NCBI RefSeq assembly: GCF_036327005.1 | Contig: NZ_JAUGZK010000007.1 | Coordinates: forward strand, 62,001 to 126,000 | Source of the DNA: Alkalimonas mucilaginosa | Lineage (GTDB): Bacteria; Pseudomonadota; Gammaproteobacteria; Enterobacterales; Alteromonadaceae | Reading direction: 5' to 3' | DNA length: 64,000 nucleotides | Shown here: positions 42,575 to 51,883 of the stretch, piece by piece | Position numbering within the stretch: the first letter of the stretch is position 1 | Layout: every line of letters starts with the position of its first letter | The notes under the pieces: generated by a model | What the model was told of the DNA's origin: nothing | Seen by the model: the letters and a program-made list of their open reading frames with translations, nothing else | Databases searched by the model: none | Made by a program: the position numbers and the translations under genes

Positions 42575-44440
42575 GTGAGCACTGCCATTGCTAACACCGA
42601 TAAAACACTCTTTCAACTGGTTGCCAGGCTTTCTGCTGCATTAACCGGTGCCAGCAGCGCCCGGATGGATGAAGCCATTGAGCTGGCACTGGCAGCTATT
42701 GGCGACTATTTTTCTGCTGATCGCAGTTACCTGTTTGCCTTTAGTGCAGATCTGAAGTTGGCAAGAAATACCCACGAATGGTGTGCTGTTGGTGTGTGCA
42801 GCCAAAAGGCCGAGTTACAGCAACTGGATACTGCGCTCTTTGCCAGTTGGATGCATCAGATGCAGCAAGGGCTACCTGTAGCAATTGATGATGTGAGCCG
42901 CCTGTTACCCCAAAGTGCGGAGCGCTTGCTGCTGGAATCACAACATATCCAGTCGGTCATAATGTTGCCGATGATGGCGGCAGATCAGCTACTTGGTATC
43001 TTTGGTCTGGATATTGTTCGCAGCAGAGTGCAGTGGCCCCAGGAAACCATTGCTGCCTTACAGCTTATTGCTGGGAATATTGCCGGTGGTCTGATGCGTC
43101 AACAAGTGGAAACCAAAGCTGAGCGACTGGCTTTTTACGACGAGCTGACAGCTTTGCCAAACCGGCGGTTGTTGCATGAACTGGTGCAGCAAATGCTGGC
43201 AAGTTCAGCCCGTTCTGGTCAGTATGGTGCATTATTGCTGGTTGATCTGGATCATTTCAAGCGCCTGAATGAGAGCCATGGCCATCAGTCGGGGAATCAG
43301 TATTTACAAAGAGTGGCCGAGGTTATTCGTCACAGCGTACGCGACAGTGACGTGTTGGCACGTAGTGGGGGAGATGAGTTTGTTCTGGCTCTCAGTGAGT
43401 TGGGTGACACCAGCCAGGATGCAGCTTTGCATGCACGCAAAGTAGCTGATCAGTTGCTTAGCAGCATTAACTGCCCACTGCCGTTGCAGAACCATCGATA
43501 TCAGGCTTCGGTAAGTATTGGTATCAGCCTATTTCAGGGCGACAAGGGCGGTGTGGATGAGCTGTTGAAACAGGTTGAAATGGCAATGTACCGGGCAAAA
43601 GCGGCTGGCAGAAATAGTGTCGAGTTTTTTGATAGCGATATGCAACGGCTGGCACAACAGCGTGGCCAGTTGGCGCAGGATTTACACCAGGCTATTCGGC
43701 AGCAGCAATTTCATTTAGTGTATCAACCGATTATCAGGCAACAACAGCTTGCCGGGGTCGAAGCCTTGATCCGCTGGCATCATCCAGAGCAAGGTTTTAT
43801 TTCACCCGGAGTATTTATTCCATTTGCCGAGCAAACCGGCCTGATTGTTGCGATTGGTGACTGGGTGATGAAAGAGGCCTGTTTACAGCTGGTGCGCTGG
43901 CAACAGGATCGGCGTTTACGGCATCTTAACTGTGCCGTGAACATCAGTGCCTTTCAATTTGCACAGGATAATTTTGTCGAGAAAATGATTCAGTGCATGT
44001 TGGAGACTGGGGTGAATCCTGAGCGCTTGAAGTTGGAGTTAACCGAAGGCATGCTGGTGAATGATATTGAGGGCACCCGCGCGAAAATGGGTAAGTTGCA
44101 GACTCTGGGGGTAACATTTTCGTTGGATGATTTTGGTACAGGTTACTCATCACTAAGTTACTTGCATAAATTGCCACTCAGCCAGTTGAAAATTGACCAG
44201 CAATTTATTCGTCATATCGACACCAATGTGCAGAATAAAGCGATCACCAAAGCCATTATTGCACTTGCTACTAGTCTGGAGTTGGAGGTGGTGGCTGAAG
44301 GGGTAGAAACCCAGGCCGAACTGACTCAACTACAAGCCTTTGGCTGTGCATCATTTCAAGGGTTCTTGTTTAGCCGGCCACTTAGTCAGGGGGCCATTGC
44401 TGCATTGAGCCCATACGCTTTGGCTAAGGTCTTTGCGTAA
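42575..44440 (+). CDS. GAF-GGDEF-EAL c-di-GMP enzyme
   Basis: The GTG at 42575 has AGGA eight bases before it and starts just after the DUF2919 gene. The open frame runs further upstream, but that part overlaps DUF2919 and has no domain. The protein has 621 residues: a GAF domain (about 10-170), a GGDEF domain (about 180-345) and an EAL domain (about 360-610). GGDEF is intact (ARSGGDEFV) with an RxxD inhibitory site (RDSD) five residues before it. The EAL motif is intact (VEALIRW), and other catalytic residues are present in NISAFQF, ELTEGML, LDDFGTGYSSLSYL, KIDQQFI and VAEGVET. Both synthesis and breakdown of c-di-GMP are therefore possible. There are no membrane segments. Confidence 0.92.
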   Translation: MSTAIANTDKTLFQLVARLSAALTGASSARMDEAIELALAAIGDYFSADRSYLFAFSADLKLARNTHEWCAVGVCSQKAELQQLDTALFASWMHQMQQGLPVAIDDVSRLLPQSAERLLLESQHIQSVIMLPMMAADQLLGIFGLDIVRSRVQWPQETIAALQLIAGNIAGGLMRQQVETKAERLAFYDELTALPNRRLLHELVQQMLASSARSGQYGALLLVDLDHFKRLNESHGHQSGNQYLQRVAEVIRHSVRDSDVLARSGGDEFVLALSELGDTSQDAALHARKVADQLLSSINCPLPLQNHRYQASVSIGISLFQGDKGGVDELLKQVEMAMYRAKAAGRNSVEFFDSDMQRLAQQRGQLAQDLHQAIRQQQFHLVYQPIIRQQQLAGVEALIRWHHPEQGFISPGVFIPFAEQTGLIVAIGDWVMKEACLQLVRWQQDRRLRHLNCAVNISAFQFAQDNFVEKMIQCMLETGVNPERLKLELTEGMLVNDIEGTRAKMGKLQTLGVTFSLDDFGTGYSSLSYLHKLPLSQLKIDQQFIRHIDTNVQNKAITKAIIALATSLELEVVAEGVETQAELTQLQAFGCASFQGFLFSRPLSQGAIAALSPYALAKVFA

Positions 44441-44455
44441 GAAGGCTGTGGCTAT

Positions 44456-46108
44456 CTATGAATTTAATGGGGTTGATTCCCCAAAGCGGTCCGGGTGCTT
44501 TTCTTTAAGTTTTTGGAAGCGTTTTAGCTGCTCAGGATTCAGCTTGCCTTGTTCAATAATATCCAGGCAACGCAGGATCAAGGTTTCCTGCTGGTTTTCG
44601 TTCAAGCCAGGTCGCCTGGGTGCAGATAAGATGGTTTGCAGTAAGTTAAGCGAGATAGCAGCACTTTTCGGCATAACCCGCAGCGCCAACTCAAAGGCTT
44701 TAAAGGCTTCCTGCCAGTTGCCATGCTGATACAGGTGTACGGCATTGTTGTTCAGCTCGCGTGCGCCATAAGGCATTCTGGCACGTTCCTGTTGTTCTTG
44801 CTGCAGGTAGGTACTGAAATAAGGATCAGCGCCTTCTCGCTGGCAGCGTTGGCTGATCTGGCGAAATAGTTTGTTAGCGGCTTCGCTCAGGCCAACTTCA
44901 TGCAATGCTTTGGCTCTATCCAGCGCATCTTCTATCGAGTCATTATCCGGTACCTTTTGCTGCAGATCTTTTAGCAGTTGCTGCGCTTTATCTTTGTTAT
45001 CTTTCAGGTACAGCAAACGTGCCTGAATAACTTCCTGCTGAAAGGCTTTATTGTTATCGGCAAACTGTTGGCGAATGGTGCTCAGGCACTGAGTGATTTG
45101 ACGGTTCAACCGCATGTTTTGCTCATCATCTTGCTCCAGTGTCAGCGCAAAATCAATGCCAGCCCGAGCCATGTTCAAATACAGATCGGGTTGTTCGTGC
45201 ATGGAATTACGAGAAAACTTCACCATACTCTTTGCTGCCTGGTATTGGGTTTCGTAATCGTGGTTGATGCGGGATAACTGCTGCAACTTTTGCTGACGAA
45301 GTAAGTTGCGGGGAGCCAAACTACTGGCTTGCTGTAAATACTGCTGAGCCGTATCAAATTGTTGTTGCCGAAACTCCAGCTCTGCCATGCAATCCAGTGC
45401 CTCAAGCCGGGTTTCAGGGCGCTTTGCTAACTGGTGCAGCAAGCCGATGGCTTGTGAGTCTTTATGTTGCAATAACAGTGCCCGCGCTAAGCCAATCCGG
45501 GCCCAGGGGAAAGGCTGGATATCCAACATGGAGTTGAAGAACTGTTCTGCGGCTTCAAGCTGGTCCAATTGCAACAATAAATCGCCTTTGACTTTAAGCA
45601 GCAGTGGATAAAAAGTACTGTTTGCTGATTTCGCCAGATCGTCGTTGATGCTATCCAGAGCTCGTTCAGGCTGGCCACTATCCAGCAACTGGTAGATAGG
45701 TTTAAGCCGTTGTTTGCGTTTTAACACACGCTCGATACGCACTTCCAAATCGCCGATAACAAAAGGTTTGGCTAAAAAGTCGTCTGGCTGCAATTCAATG
45801 ACACTGTAAACCAGGGAGGGATCTGTATCGGCGCTGATAAAAATAAACCCGGTACTGAGTTTATGCAATCCACGGGTTTTTAACTCTTCGTACAACTGAA
45901 AACCATCTTTGCCTTTTTGCAGGTTATGGGCACAAATAATCAAGTCGTAGTGGCGGGTTTTGCACAACTGAATCGCATCCTGAGCCCGGTCTGCCACACT
46001 GATTTGTTGATAACCTAACCTTTCCAAAGCAAACTTCAGGTAGCTTTGTGCCAGCGATTGTTCATCAATGATTAGGATCTGCACATCTTGTGAAATTGTG
46101 TCTACCAT
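44456..46108 (-). CDS. Degenerate receiver domain plus TPR protein
   Basis: Residues 1-125 form a CheY-like receiver domain. The acidic pair is Asp15-Glu16, the switch Ser is at 92 and the conserved Lys at 114. The phospho-acceptor position, however, is Ala60 (IICAHNL for the usual IICDxNL). Phosphorylation at the normal site is therefore impossible. Residues about 140-540 are tetratricopeptide-like helical repeats (for example QFFNSMLDIQPFPWARIGLARALL, and GNWQEAFKAFELALRVMPKS). The start at 46108 begins directly before the receiver; an ATG twelve codons earlier (46144) is also open. Neither has a clear ribosome binding site. The total is 550 residues. It is convergent with the GAF-GGDEF-EAL gene, 15 bases away. 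Confidence 0.85.
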   Translation of the reverse strand: MVDTISQDVQILIIDEQSLAQSYLKFALERLGYQQISVADRAQDAIQLCKTRHYDLIICAHNLQKGKDGFQLYEELKTRGLHKLSTGFIFISADTDPSLVYSVIELQPDDFLAKPFVIGDLEVRIERVLKRKQRLKPIYQLLDSGQPERALDSINDDLAKSANSTFYPLLLKVKGDLLLQLDQLEAAEQFFNSMLDIQPFPWARIGLARALLLQHKDSQAIGLLHQLAKRPETRLEALDCMAELEFRQQQFDTAQQYLQQASSLAPRNLLRQQKLQQLSRINHDYETQYQAAKSMVKFSRNSMHEQPDLYLNMARAGIDFALTLEQDDEQNMRLNRQITQCLSTIRQQFADNNKAFQQEVIQARLLYLKDNKDKAQQLLKDLQQKVPDNDSIEDALDRAKALHEVGLSEAANKLFRQISQRCQREGADPYFSTYLQQEQQERARMPYGARELNNNAVHLYQHGNWQEAFKAFELALRVMPKSAAISLNLLQTILSAPRRPGLNENQQETLILRCLDIIEQGKLNPEQLKRFQKLKEKHPDRFGESTPLNS

Positions 46109-46377
46109 GAAGTTATTAACATCCGGCCAGGAAGAGCAAGGCATGGATCAACTATAGCAAGAGATCGGTAAAGTATTGAAGCAAAAAGATGGTCTGGCTG
46201 ATAATAAAAAGGTAATAAAAATGGGAAAAGTTCAGCTGCACATTAGGTTGAGAAATAGTGTATTTTAAAATTCGTCATGCGGGAAAAAAGAAAACTGCTT
46301 CCCTTGCGTGGGCAGTAGGCATGCGAGAAATGGTTGAGTACAGATAATCTGAAGGTGGTGCATGCTTGCAGTTGAAA

Positions 46378-46453
46378 TGGTGGATGATACTGGGTTCGAA
46401 CCAGTGACCCCCGCCTTGTAAGGGCGGTGCTCTCCCAGCTGAGCTAATCATCC
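46378..46453 (-). tRNA. tRNA-Val(UAC), copy 2
   Basis: The sequence folds as a standard 76-base tRNA, with acceptor stem GGATGAT/ATCATCC, D-arm, anticodon loop CTTACAA (anticodon TAC, valine) and T-loop TTCGAAC. CCA is encoded. It is identical to the tRNA at 46483-46558 and lies 29 bases downstream of it in the same transcript. tRNA-Val genes also sit beside gltX in E. coli. Confidence 0.97.
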
Positions 46454-46482
46454 ACTCTGAGAGAAAACTAACGAATTGATGA

Positions 46483-46558
46483 TGGTGGATGATACTGGGT
46501 TCGAACCAGTGACCCCCGCCTTGTAAGGGCGGTGCTCTCCCAGCTGAGCTAATCATCC
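46483..46558 (-). tRNA. tRNA-Val(UAC), copy 1
   Basis: Identical to 46378-46453: 76 bases, anticodon TAC, with encoded CCA. It is the first in the transcript, following a near-perfect promoter at 46577-46604. Confidence 0.97.
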
Positions 46559-46576
46559 GCTGCATCAATGGCGCTC

Positions 46577-46604
46577 ATTATAGAGTTCGCTGATTGAGTG
46601 TCAA
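46577..46604 (-). promoter_or_regulatory. Consensus promoter of the tRNA-Val pair
   Basis: On the minus strand, TTGACA (46604-46599) and TATAAT (46582-46577) are both perfect, with a 16-base spacer. They are followed by the GC-rich discriminator GAGCGCC, typical of stringently controlled stable RNA promoters. Confidence 0.85.
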
Positions 46605-46716
46605 CAGGAAATTTTGAAATACGAAGCGGTTGCTGTAAAAAGCGTCACTTTGCTGTCATAAAGCACAATTGACTGCTGCGTGAGGTCAAAATGGCTGCGC
46701 TGTTGGCAGCAAAACT

Positions 46717-46725
46717 TGCTACAAT
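46717..46725 (+). promoter_or_regulatory. Extended -10 promoter candidate for gltX
   Basis: TGCTACAAT is an extended -10 element (TGn then TACAAT). It lies 34 bases before the gltX start. No good -35 is at the right distance, consistent with an extended -10 promoter. Confidence 0.4.
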
Positions 46726-46758
46726 AACGCCATTTCATATTGTTTACAGGAATGCGTT

Positions 46759-48171
46759 ATGTCGATTGTTACCCGTTTTGCTCCAAGCCCTACCGGTTAT
46801 TTGCATGTTGGTGGAGCACGAACTGCGTTGTACAGCTGGTTATACAGCAAAAAAATGGGTGGCAAGTTTATACTGCGCATTGAAGATACCGATCTGGAGC
46901 GTTCTACCCAGGCATCGGTTGACGCCATTTTGCAGGGGATGGATTGGTTAGGACTGGATTGGGATGATGGCCCTTACTACCAGACCAAGCGTTTCGATTT
47001 GTACAAAGAGGTGATCCAGCAGTTGCTGGATGCCGGTAAAGCTTATAAATGTTTTTGCACCATTGAAGAGCTGGACCAGATGCGCGAAGCGCAGATGGCA
47101 GCCGGTGAAAAACCACGCTACAACGGCATGTGGCGAGACAGAACCGATCATCCAACCGATAAGCCTTACGTGATCCGCTTTAAGAACCCGCAGGATGGCA
47201 CTGTGGTGATTGATGATTTGATCAAAGGCCGCATTGAAATCGCGAACAAAGAACTGGATGATTTAATTATTGCCCGCACCGATGGCTCACCCACCTACAA
47301 CCTGACGGTGGTAGTCGATGATTGGAAAATGGGCATTACCCACGTGATCCGTGGTGATGATCATGTCAACAATACGCCGCGACAGATGAATATTCTGGCG
47401 GCGCTTGGTGCACAGATCCCGCATTATGCGCATGTCCCTATGATATTGGGTGATGATGGCAAGCGCTTGTCCAAACGCCATGGCGCTGTTGGGGTCATGC
47501 AATACCGTGATAATGGCTTTTTGCCGGAAGCTCTGCTCAATTACCTGGTACGCCTTGGCTGGTCGCACGGTGATCAGGAAATTTTCAGCAAAGCCGAGCT
47601 GGTAGAACTGTTTGATCTGAAAAACTGCAATCGGGCGCCTTCCGCTTTTAATACCGAAAAACTGATTTGGCTGAATCAGCACTACATCAAAACACTGCCT
47701 GCCGAGCGGGTGGCAGAGGAGCTTGCCTGGCACCTTAACGATCAACAACTGGATACCAGTAAGGGGCCAGCCATTACCGAAGTGATTAAAGTACAGGCCG
47801 ATCGGGTAAAAACCTTAAAAGAGCTGGTCCAGGTAAGCCGCTATTTCTACGAAGATTTCCGTAGCTTTGAAGAAACAGCAGCCAAGAAACACTTACGGCC
47901 GGTTGCGGCAGAAGCGCTACAACTGGTGCAGCAAAAGCTCACAGCTTTAACTGACTGGACCAGTGAAGCCATTCAGCAGGCAATTCACACTGCCGCAGAA
48001 GAGTTGGGGCTTGGTATGGGAAAAGTCGGCATGCCATTACGGGTCGCCGTCAGTGGTGCTGGCAATTCACCATCCCTCGACCTTACCCTGGCACTGGTGG
48101 GTCGTGAGCGCACCCTGGCTCGTCTTGATATGGCGCTGTCCTTTATTGCTGAGCGGGCAGAGCAATCCTAA
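46759..48171 (+). CDS. gltX: Glutamyl-tRNA synthetase
   Basis: A class I aminoacyl-tRNA synthetase of 470 residues that charges tRNA-Glu. The HIGH-type motif is in PSPTGYLHVGGARTALYSW, and the KMSKS-type motif is KRLSKRHG. The Rossmann catalytic domain spans about 1-310 and the helical anticodon-binding domain the rest. Zinc-binding cysteines are only partly kept (CFCTIEEL). A second copy of GluRS or a GluQ-RS is not indicated; the length fits the full enzyme. It is divergent from the tRNA-Val pair. Confidence 0.97.
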   Translation: MSIVTRFAPSPTGYLHVGGARTALYSWLYSKKMGGKFILRIEDTDLERSTQASVDAILQGMDWLGLDWDDGPYYQTKRFDLYKEVIQQLLDAGKAYKCFCTIEELDQMREAQMAAGEKPRYNGMWRDRTDHPTDKPYVIRFKNPQDGTVVIDDLIKGRIEIANKELDDLIIARTDGSPTYNLTVVVDDWKMGITHVIRGDDHVNNTPRQMNILAALGAQIPHYAHVPMILGDDGKRLSKRHGAVGVMQYRDNGFLPEALLNYLVRLGWSHGDQEIFSKAELVELFDLKNCNRAPSAFNTEKLIWLNQHYIKTLPAERVAEELAWHLNDQQLDTSKGPAITEVIKVQADRVKTLKELVQVSRYFYEDFRSFEETAAKKHLRPVAAEALQLVQQKLTALTDWTSEAIQQAIHTAAEELGLGMGKVGMPLRVAVSGAGNSPSLDLTLALVGRERTLARLDMALSFIAERAEQS

Positions 48172-48272
48172 TCTGCAAGGGCCGGTATGCCCAAAGTGTG
48201 CCGGCCTGCTTATCTTTCAGCCAATATAATTGGCAATTCATCGGTTCGTCAGCAAATTACGGAACCCTGGTG

Positions 48273-48301
48273 TTGGCGTACTGTCTGAAAAGCTTTACAA
48301 T
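48273..48301 (+). promoter_or_regulatory. Candidate promoter of the DUF481 gene
   Basis: TTGGCG (48273-48278) and TACAAT (48296-48301) are separated by 17 bases. Transcription would begin near 48308, about 23 bases before the GTG start. Confidence 0.5.
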
Positions 48302-48330
48302 ATTTCCCTTTTCAGTGGCAAGGATTTCAG

Positions 48331-49119
48331 GTGGTAGCAGTGCGTAATGTTGCTTTGGCAACAGTGTATATTTTGGGTGCGTTTTCTTTTGCAGTACAGG
48401 CTGCAACTGAGCTATCACAAACCGACCAGGCCATGTTGCAACCTAAGCTGGGTGGCGATGTTGAGTTGGGGTTGCTGTACAGCAGTGGTAACACCAAAGC
48501 GACTTCGGTCCGTCTAAACACTGAGCTGGTGCATGAAATCCCTTATTTTCGTAACCGCTATCAGGTTCAGGGCTTAACCCGAACCAGCAAGGTGCGTAAT
48601 GCCGATGACGGTGGCTATAATCGCATTACCTCTGGTCAACGCATAGGTCTCACCGGCCAGAGCAACTACAAGTTTGCTGCCAGTAATCAAAGTGGCTTTG
48701 GCCGGGCTGCCTATTTAAATGATCGCTTTGGTGCTTTCCGGGAGCAGGCATCCATCGCGCTTGGCTACGCCAACCGGGTGTTTGACCAAAGTCCCAGTTA
48801 TCTGGATCTGGAAACCGGCCCGGGTCTTGGCTATCAGCGTCGGCAAAATGGTGACAGTGAAGGCGGCCTGATTTGGTTTGCGGCGGCCAACCTGGAATAC
48901 AAAGTGTACCAAGGCACCCGCTTCCGCCAGGCGCTGGAAACGATTCTTTCGCTGGATGGTGAAAGCTCCAGCGTACTTAGCCGAAGCAGTTTAACTGCCC
49001 AACTAAATGGCCGCTTGTCGATGCGCTTTAACTTTGTGGTGAAGTACGACTCTAAACCCGATCCGGGCCGCTTTAAAACCGATACCGAAACCTCTGCATC
49101 GGTGGTCTATTCCTTTTAA
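48331..49119 (+). CDS. DUF481 outer-membrane protein (YdiY-like)
   Basis: The 262-residue protein starts at GTG, with AAGGA nine bases upstream. It has a signal peptide ending near VQAATE. The mature part is a run of amphipathic beta strands: GDVELGLLYSSGNTKATSVRLNTELVHE at the start and a final strand ending in VVYSF, typical for an outer-membrane barrel. The pattern GNT(K/D)xxxxxxxxE marks DUF481, sometimes called salt-induced outer-membrane protein. Its function is not established. It has its own promoter and terminator. Confidence 0.85.
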   Translation: MVAVRNVALATVYILGAFSFAVQAATELSQTDQAMLQPKLGGDVELGLLYSSGNTKATSVRLNTELVHEIPYFRNRYQVQGLTRTSKVRNADDGGYNRITSGQRIGLTGQSNYKFAASNQSGFGRAAYLNDRFGAFREQASIALGYANRVFDQSPSYLDLETGPGLGYQRRQNGDSEGGLIWFAAANLEYKVYQGTRFRQALETILSLDGESSSVLSRSSLTAQLNGRLSMRFNFVVKYDSKPDPGRFKTDTETSASVVYSF

Positions 49120-49126
49120 AACAATA

Positions 49127-49155
49127 AAACCGGCGCTGCAGCCGGTTTTATTGTT
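49127..49155. terminator. Bidirectional terminator between the DUF481 gene and serA
   Basis: AAAACCGGC (49127-49135) and GCCGGTTTT (49141-49149) form a 9-base stem with a five-base loop. A/T runs on both sides make it work for both the plus-strand DUF481 gene and the minus-strand serA. Confidence 0.88.
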
Positions 49156-49161
49156 TAAGCA

Positions 49162-49182
49162 TGTCACTTGTCACTTGTCACT
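49162..49182. repeat. Short tandem repeat TGTCACT x3
   Basis: Three exact copies of the 7-base unit TGTCACT and a partial fourth (TGTC) lie between the terminator and the serA stop codon. They are non-coding. Confidence 0.8.
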
Positions 49183-49193
49183 TGTCGCAGCTC

Positions 49194-50420
49194 TCAATGC
49201 AATACCCGCGCCCGCAGGGTGCCTGGAATGGCTTTCAGTTCAGCCAGTGCCAGCTCATAATCAGCCGAGTCAATATCAATCACCACATAACCGATATCAG
49301 CGCTGGTTTGCAGGTACTGACCGGCAATGTTGATCTGATGACGGGCAAAGCTTTCGTTGATCTTGGTGAGCATACCAGGCTGGTTTTTGTGAATATGCAG
49401 TAAACGGTGGCGGCCGGTATGCTCTGGCAACGACACTTCCGGGAAGTTGACCGCCGACAGGGTGGAACCATTGTCACTGTATTTCACCAGCTTACCAGCT
49501 ACTTCGTAGCCGATGTTTTCCTGTGCTTCCTGGGTTGAGCCGCCAATGTGTGGGGTTAGCAGTACATTGTCAAAAGCCCGCAGTGGTGAGCTAAACTCTT
49601 CGCTGTTGCTTTTAGGTTCAACCGGGAATACATCAATAGCGGCACCGTTCAGTTTTTTACTCTCCAGAGCCTGCGCCAGTGCCGGGATATCCACCACAGT
49701 ACCACGGGAAGCATTGATCAGAATGGCGCCTTGCTTCATCAAGTCCAGTTCGGCTTCGCCAATCATGTTTTTGGTTTGTGGTGTTTCCGGCACATGCAGG
49801 CTGATCACATCGGAGGTTTTCAGCAGGGTAGAAAAATCCACCTGGGTGGCATTACCCAGCACCAGCTTGTCTTCAATATCGTAAAACTGCACCCGCATGC
49901 CTAAATGCTCGGCCATAATGCTCAGCTGGGTACCAATGTGGCCATAGCCGATAATACCCAGAGTTTTACCGCGGGCTTCATAGGAGTTGTTGGCGGTCTT
50001 TTGCCACTCACCACGATGGGCGGCAGCATTTCGGCCGGGGATACCACGCAGCAGCATAATAATTTCACCCAATACCAACTCAGCGACCGAACGGGTATTT
50101 GAGAAGGGGGCGTTAAAGACCGGAATACCACGCTCCAACGCCGCTGTCAGGTTCACCTGATTGGTGCCGATGCAAAAGCAGCCAATGGCCGTCAGCTTTT
50201 CGGCTGCGGCCAGCACCTTTTCGCTGAGCTGGGTACGGGAGCGAATGCCAATAAAGTGCACATCGCGGATTTTCTCAATCAGCTCGTCTTCAGGCAGGGA
50301 AGTTTTCAGGTACTCAATGTTGCTGTAGCCCTGGTTTTTAAAGCTTTGCACTGCACTTTGGTGCAGACCTTCCAGCAGTAAAATCTTGATTTTGTCTTTC
50401 GCCAGCGAAAATTTTTCCAT
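49194..50420 (-). CDS. serA: D-3-phosphoglycerate dehydrogenase
   Basis: SerA catalyses the first step of serine synthesis. The 408-residue protein has the substrate and NAD-binding domains of the D-2-hydroxyacid dehydrogenases (GIIGYGHIGTQLSIMAEHLG; the catalytic His in LLTPHIGGSTQEAQENI) and a C-terminal ACT domain (about 335-408; HRLLHIHKNQPGMLTKIN). The ACT domain provides serine feedback inhibition as in E. coli. The gene is on the minus strand behind rpiA, the usual E. coli neighbourhood. Confidence 0.97.
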   Translation of the reverse strand: MEKFSLAKDKIKILLLEGLHQSAVQSFKNQGYSNIEYLKTSLPEDELIEKIRDVHFIGIRSRTQLSEKVLAAAEKLTAIGCFCIGTNQVNLTAALERGIPVFNAPFSNTRSVAELVLGEIIMLLRGIPGRNAAAHRGEWQKTANNSYEARGKTLGIIGYGHIGTQLSIMAEHLGMRVQFYDIEDKLVLGNATQVDFSTLLKTSDVISLHVPETPQTKNMIGEAELDLMKQGAILINASRGTVVDIPALAQALESKKLNGAAIDVFPVEPKSNSEEFSSPLRAFDNVLLTPHIGGSTQEAQENIGYEVAGKLVKYSDNGSTLSAVNFPEVSLPEHTGRHRLLHIHKNQPGMLTKINESFARHQINIAGQYLQTSADIGYVVIDIDSADYELALAELKAIPGTLRARVLH

Positions 50421-50510
50421 GTTTTAGTCTCTTGTTGCAAAGTGCCTGTGGATGCAGACCCGCGGTTATTTACCCATACTGGCGTTAGCGGTGATGGGTA
50501 TCATTTATTA

Positions 50511-51164
50511 TTATTTTAAAATCGTGGTGCCGGCAGGGGTGCCCACCAACACTTTATCGGCAGCGCGAATGGCAAAAATGCCATTGGTTACTACCCCGAC
50601 GATATTGTTTATTTGAGCTTCCAGCTGAATAGGGTGGCGAATCTCCAGATCATGCACATCCAGAATCACATTGCCATTATCGGTAGTGACACCGGCACGC
50701 AGCACGGCACGGCCACCAATTTTATTCAGCTCGCGGGCGACATAACTGCTGGCCATCGGAATCACTTCCACCGGCAGTGGAAAGCGCCCCAGCACCGGCA
50801 CTTGCTTGCTCTCGTCGACGATACAGATAAAGGTCTCAGCCACAGCTGCCACGATTTTCTCGCGGGTCAGAGCGGCGCCGCCGCCTTTGATCATGTGTTT
50901 ATCCGGGTTGATTTCATCGGCACCATCTACATAGACGGAAAAGCGGTCAATGCTATTCAGATCCAACACCGGAATGCCTAAGTCTTTTAGCTTGGCTGTC
51001 GATTGCTCGGAGCTGGAAACAGCTCCTTTGATCTCATGCTTGATGGTTGCCAGGGCATCAATAAAGTGATTGACGGTCGAGCCGGTACCAACGCCGACTA
51101 CGGTATGGCGGGGGATAAATTCAAGCGCCGCCCAGGCCGCTTTGCGCTTCATATCATCAAGCAT
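50511..51164 (-). CDS. rpiA: Ribose-5-phosphate isomerase A
   Basis: RpiA interconverts ribose 5-phosphate and ribulose 5-phosphate in the pentose phosphate pathway. Its 217 residues hold GVGTGSTVNHFIDAL, YVDGADEIN and KGGGAALTREKIVA, the substrate-binding blocks. AAGGTG precedes the ATG. The order ygfA-rpiA-serA is that of E. coli. Confidence 0.97.
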   Translation of the reverse strand: MLDDMKRKAAWAALEFIPRHTVVGVGTGSTVNHFIDALATIKHEIKGAVSSSEQSTAKLKDLGIPVLDLNSIDRFSVYVDGADEINPDKHMIKGGGAALTREKIVAAVAETFICIVDESKQVPVLGRFPLPVEVIPMASSYVARELNKIGGRAVLRAGVTTDNGNVILDVHDLEIRHPIQLEAQINNIVGVVTNGIFAIRAADKVLVGTPAGTTILK

Positions 51165-51254
51165 AAGGACACCTTAATTAGCCGTACAGATGGATATTTT
51201 TTAACTGGGCTATTATAGCGAACTGCGCGTCAGACAACAGCAGAATCGGGTCGA

Positions 51255-51857
51255 TTATCGTAGAAAAATTGCATCCGGGGTACAAATGGCTGGCAAAGGA
51301 ACATCCCAGGGTTCACTGGGGACAGCTGCTACTTGCTGACAGCTGTGGGCCAGGCCAATCAGCTTTGGCCGCTTATGGTTGCTCTGGTCATCGCTGTTTT
51401 GGGTAGGGTAATGTGCCAGGGTACGGTCATAAAAGCCGCCGCCCATACCCAGACGATTGCCAAGGGCATCGAAGGCAACCAGTGGGGTGCAAATCAGATC
51501 CAGTTGCGCCACCGGGCGTACATCCGGACAGCTCCAGTCTGGCTCTGGAATACCAAAACGGTTGGCACGCATGGGAGTATTGGCCTGAAAATACTGAAAA
51601 ATAAGGTGACCGGATGTAAAAGGATGCAGCAATGGCAGGTACAGCTGTTTGCCTCGTTGCCACAAGGCATGGATCAGTGGCCAGGTATCGAGCTCACCAT
51701 CATTGCTTAAATACAGGGCAATATGCTGACAGTCGGGCAAAAAAGACAAGCCACAAAAGCGTTCTGCCAGCTGATGCGCTGCCTGCTGCTGCTGTATGGT
51801 ACTGAGTTGTTGGCGCCGCTGGCGGATCAGTTGGCGGAGTTCATGGCGACTTGGCAC
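51255..51857 (-). CDS. ygfA: 5-formyltetrahydrofolate cyclo-ligase
   Basis: This enzyme turns 5-formyl-THF into 5,10-methenyl-THF with ATP. The GTG at 51857 (VPSRHELRQLIRQRRQQL) is chosen because AGGGAAGCAAAGG lies upstream and the longer open frame would run through 6S RNA. The active-site segments are IPEPDWS and LGMGGGFYDRTLAHY. The length is 200 residues. As in many gammaproteobacteria the gene follows 6S RNA, starting about 27 bases after its 3' end, and is probably on the same transcript. Confidence 0.93.
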   Translation of the reverse strand: MPSRHELRQLIRQRRQQLSTIQQQQAAHQLAERFCGLSFLPDCQHIALYLSNDGELDTWPLIHALWQRGKQLYLPLLHPFTSGHLIFQYFQANTPMRANRFGIPEPDWSCPDVRPVAQLDLICTPLVAFDALGNRLGMGGGFYDRTLAHYPTQNSDDQSNHKRPKLIGLAHSCQQVAAVPSEPWDVPLPAICTPDAIFLR

Positions 51858-51883
51858 CCTTTGCTTCCCTGAAATTGCGAAGG

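Noticed and set aside
46275..46568. 97-aa minus-strand frame with a repeated segment (MISSAGRAPPLQGGG)
   Set aside because: It is only the translation of the two identical tRNA-Val genes; there is no ribosome binding site.
49162..49190. TGTCACT tandem repeats as a possible CRISPR or attachment site
   Set aside because: The unit is 7 bases, with no spacers, no cas genes and no integrase nearby.
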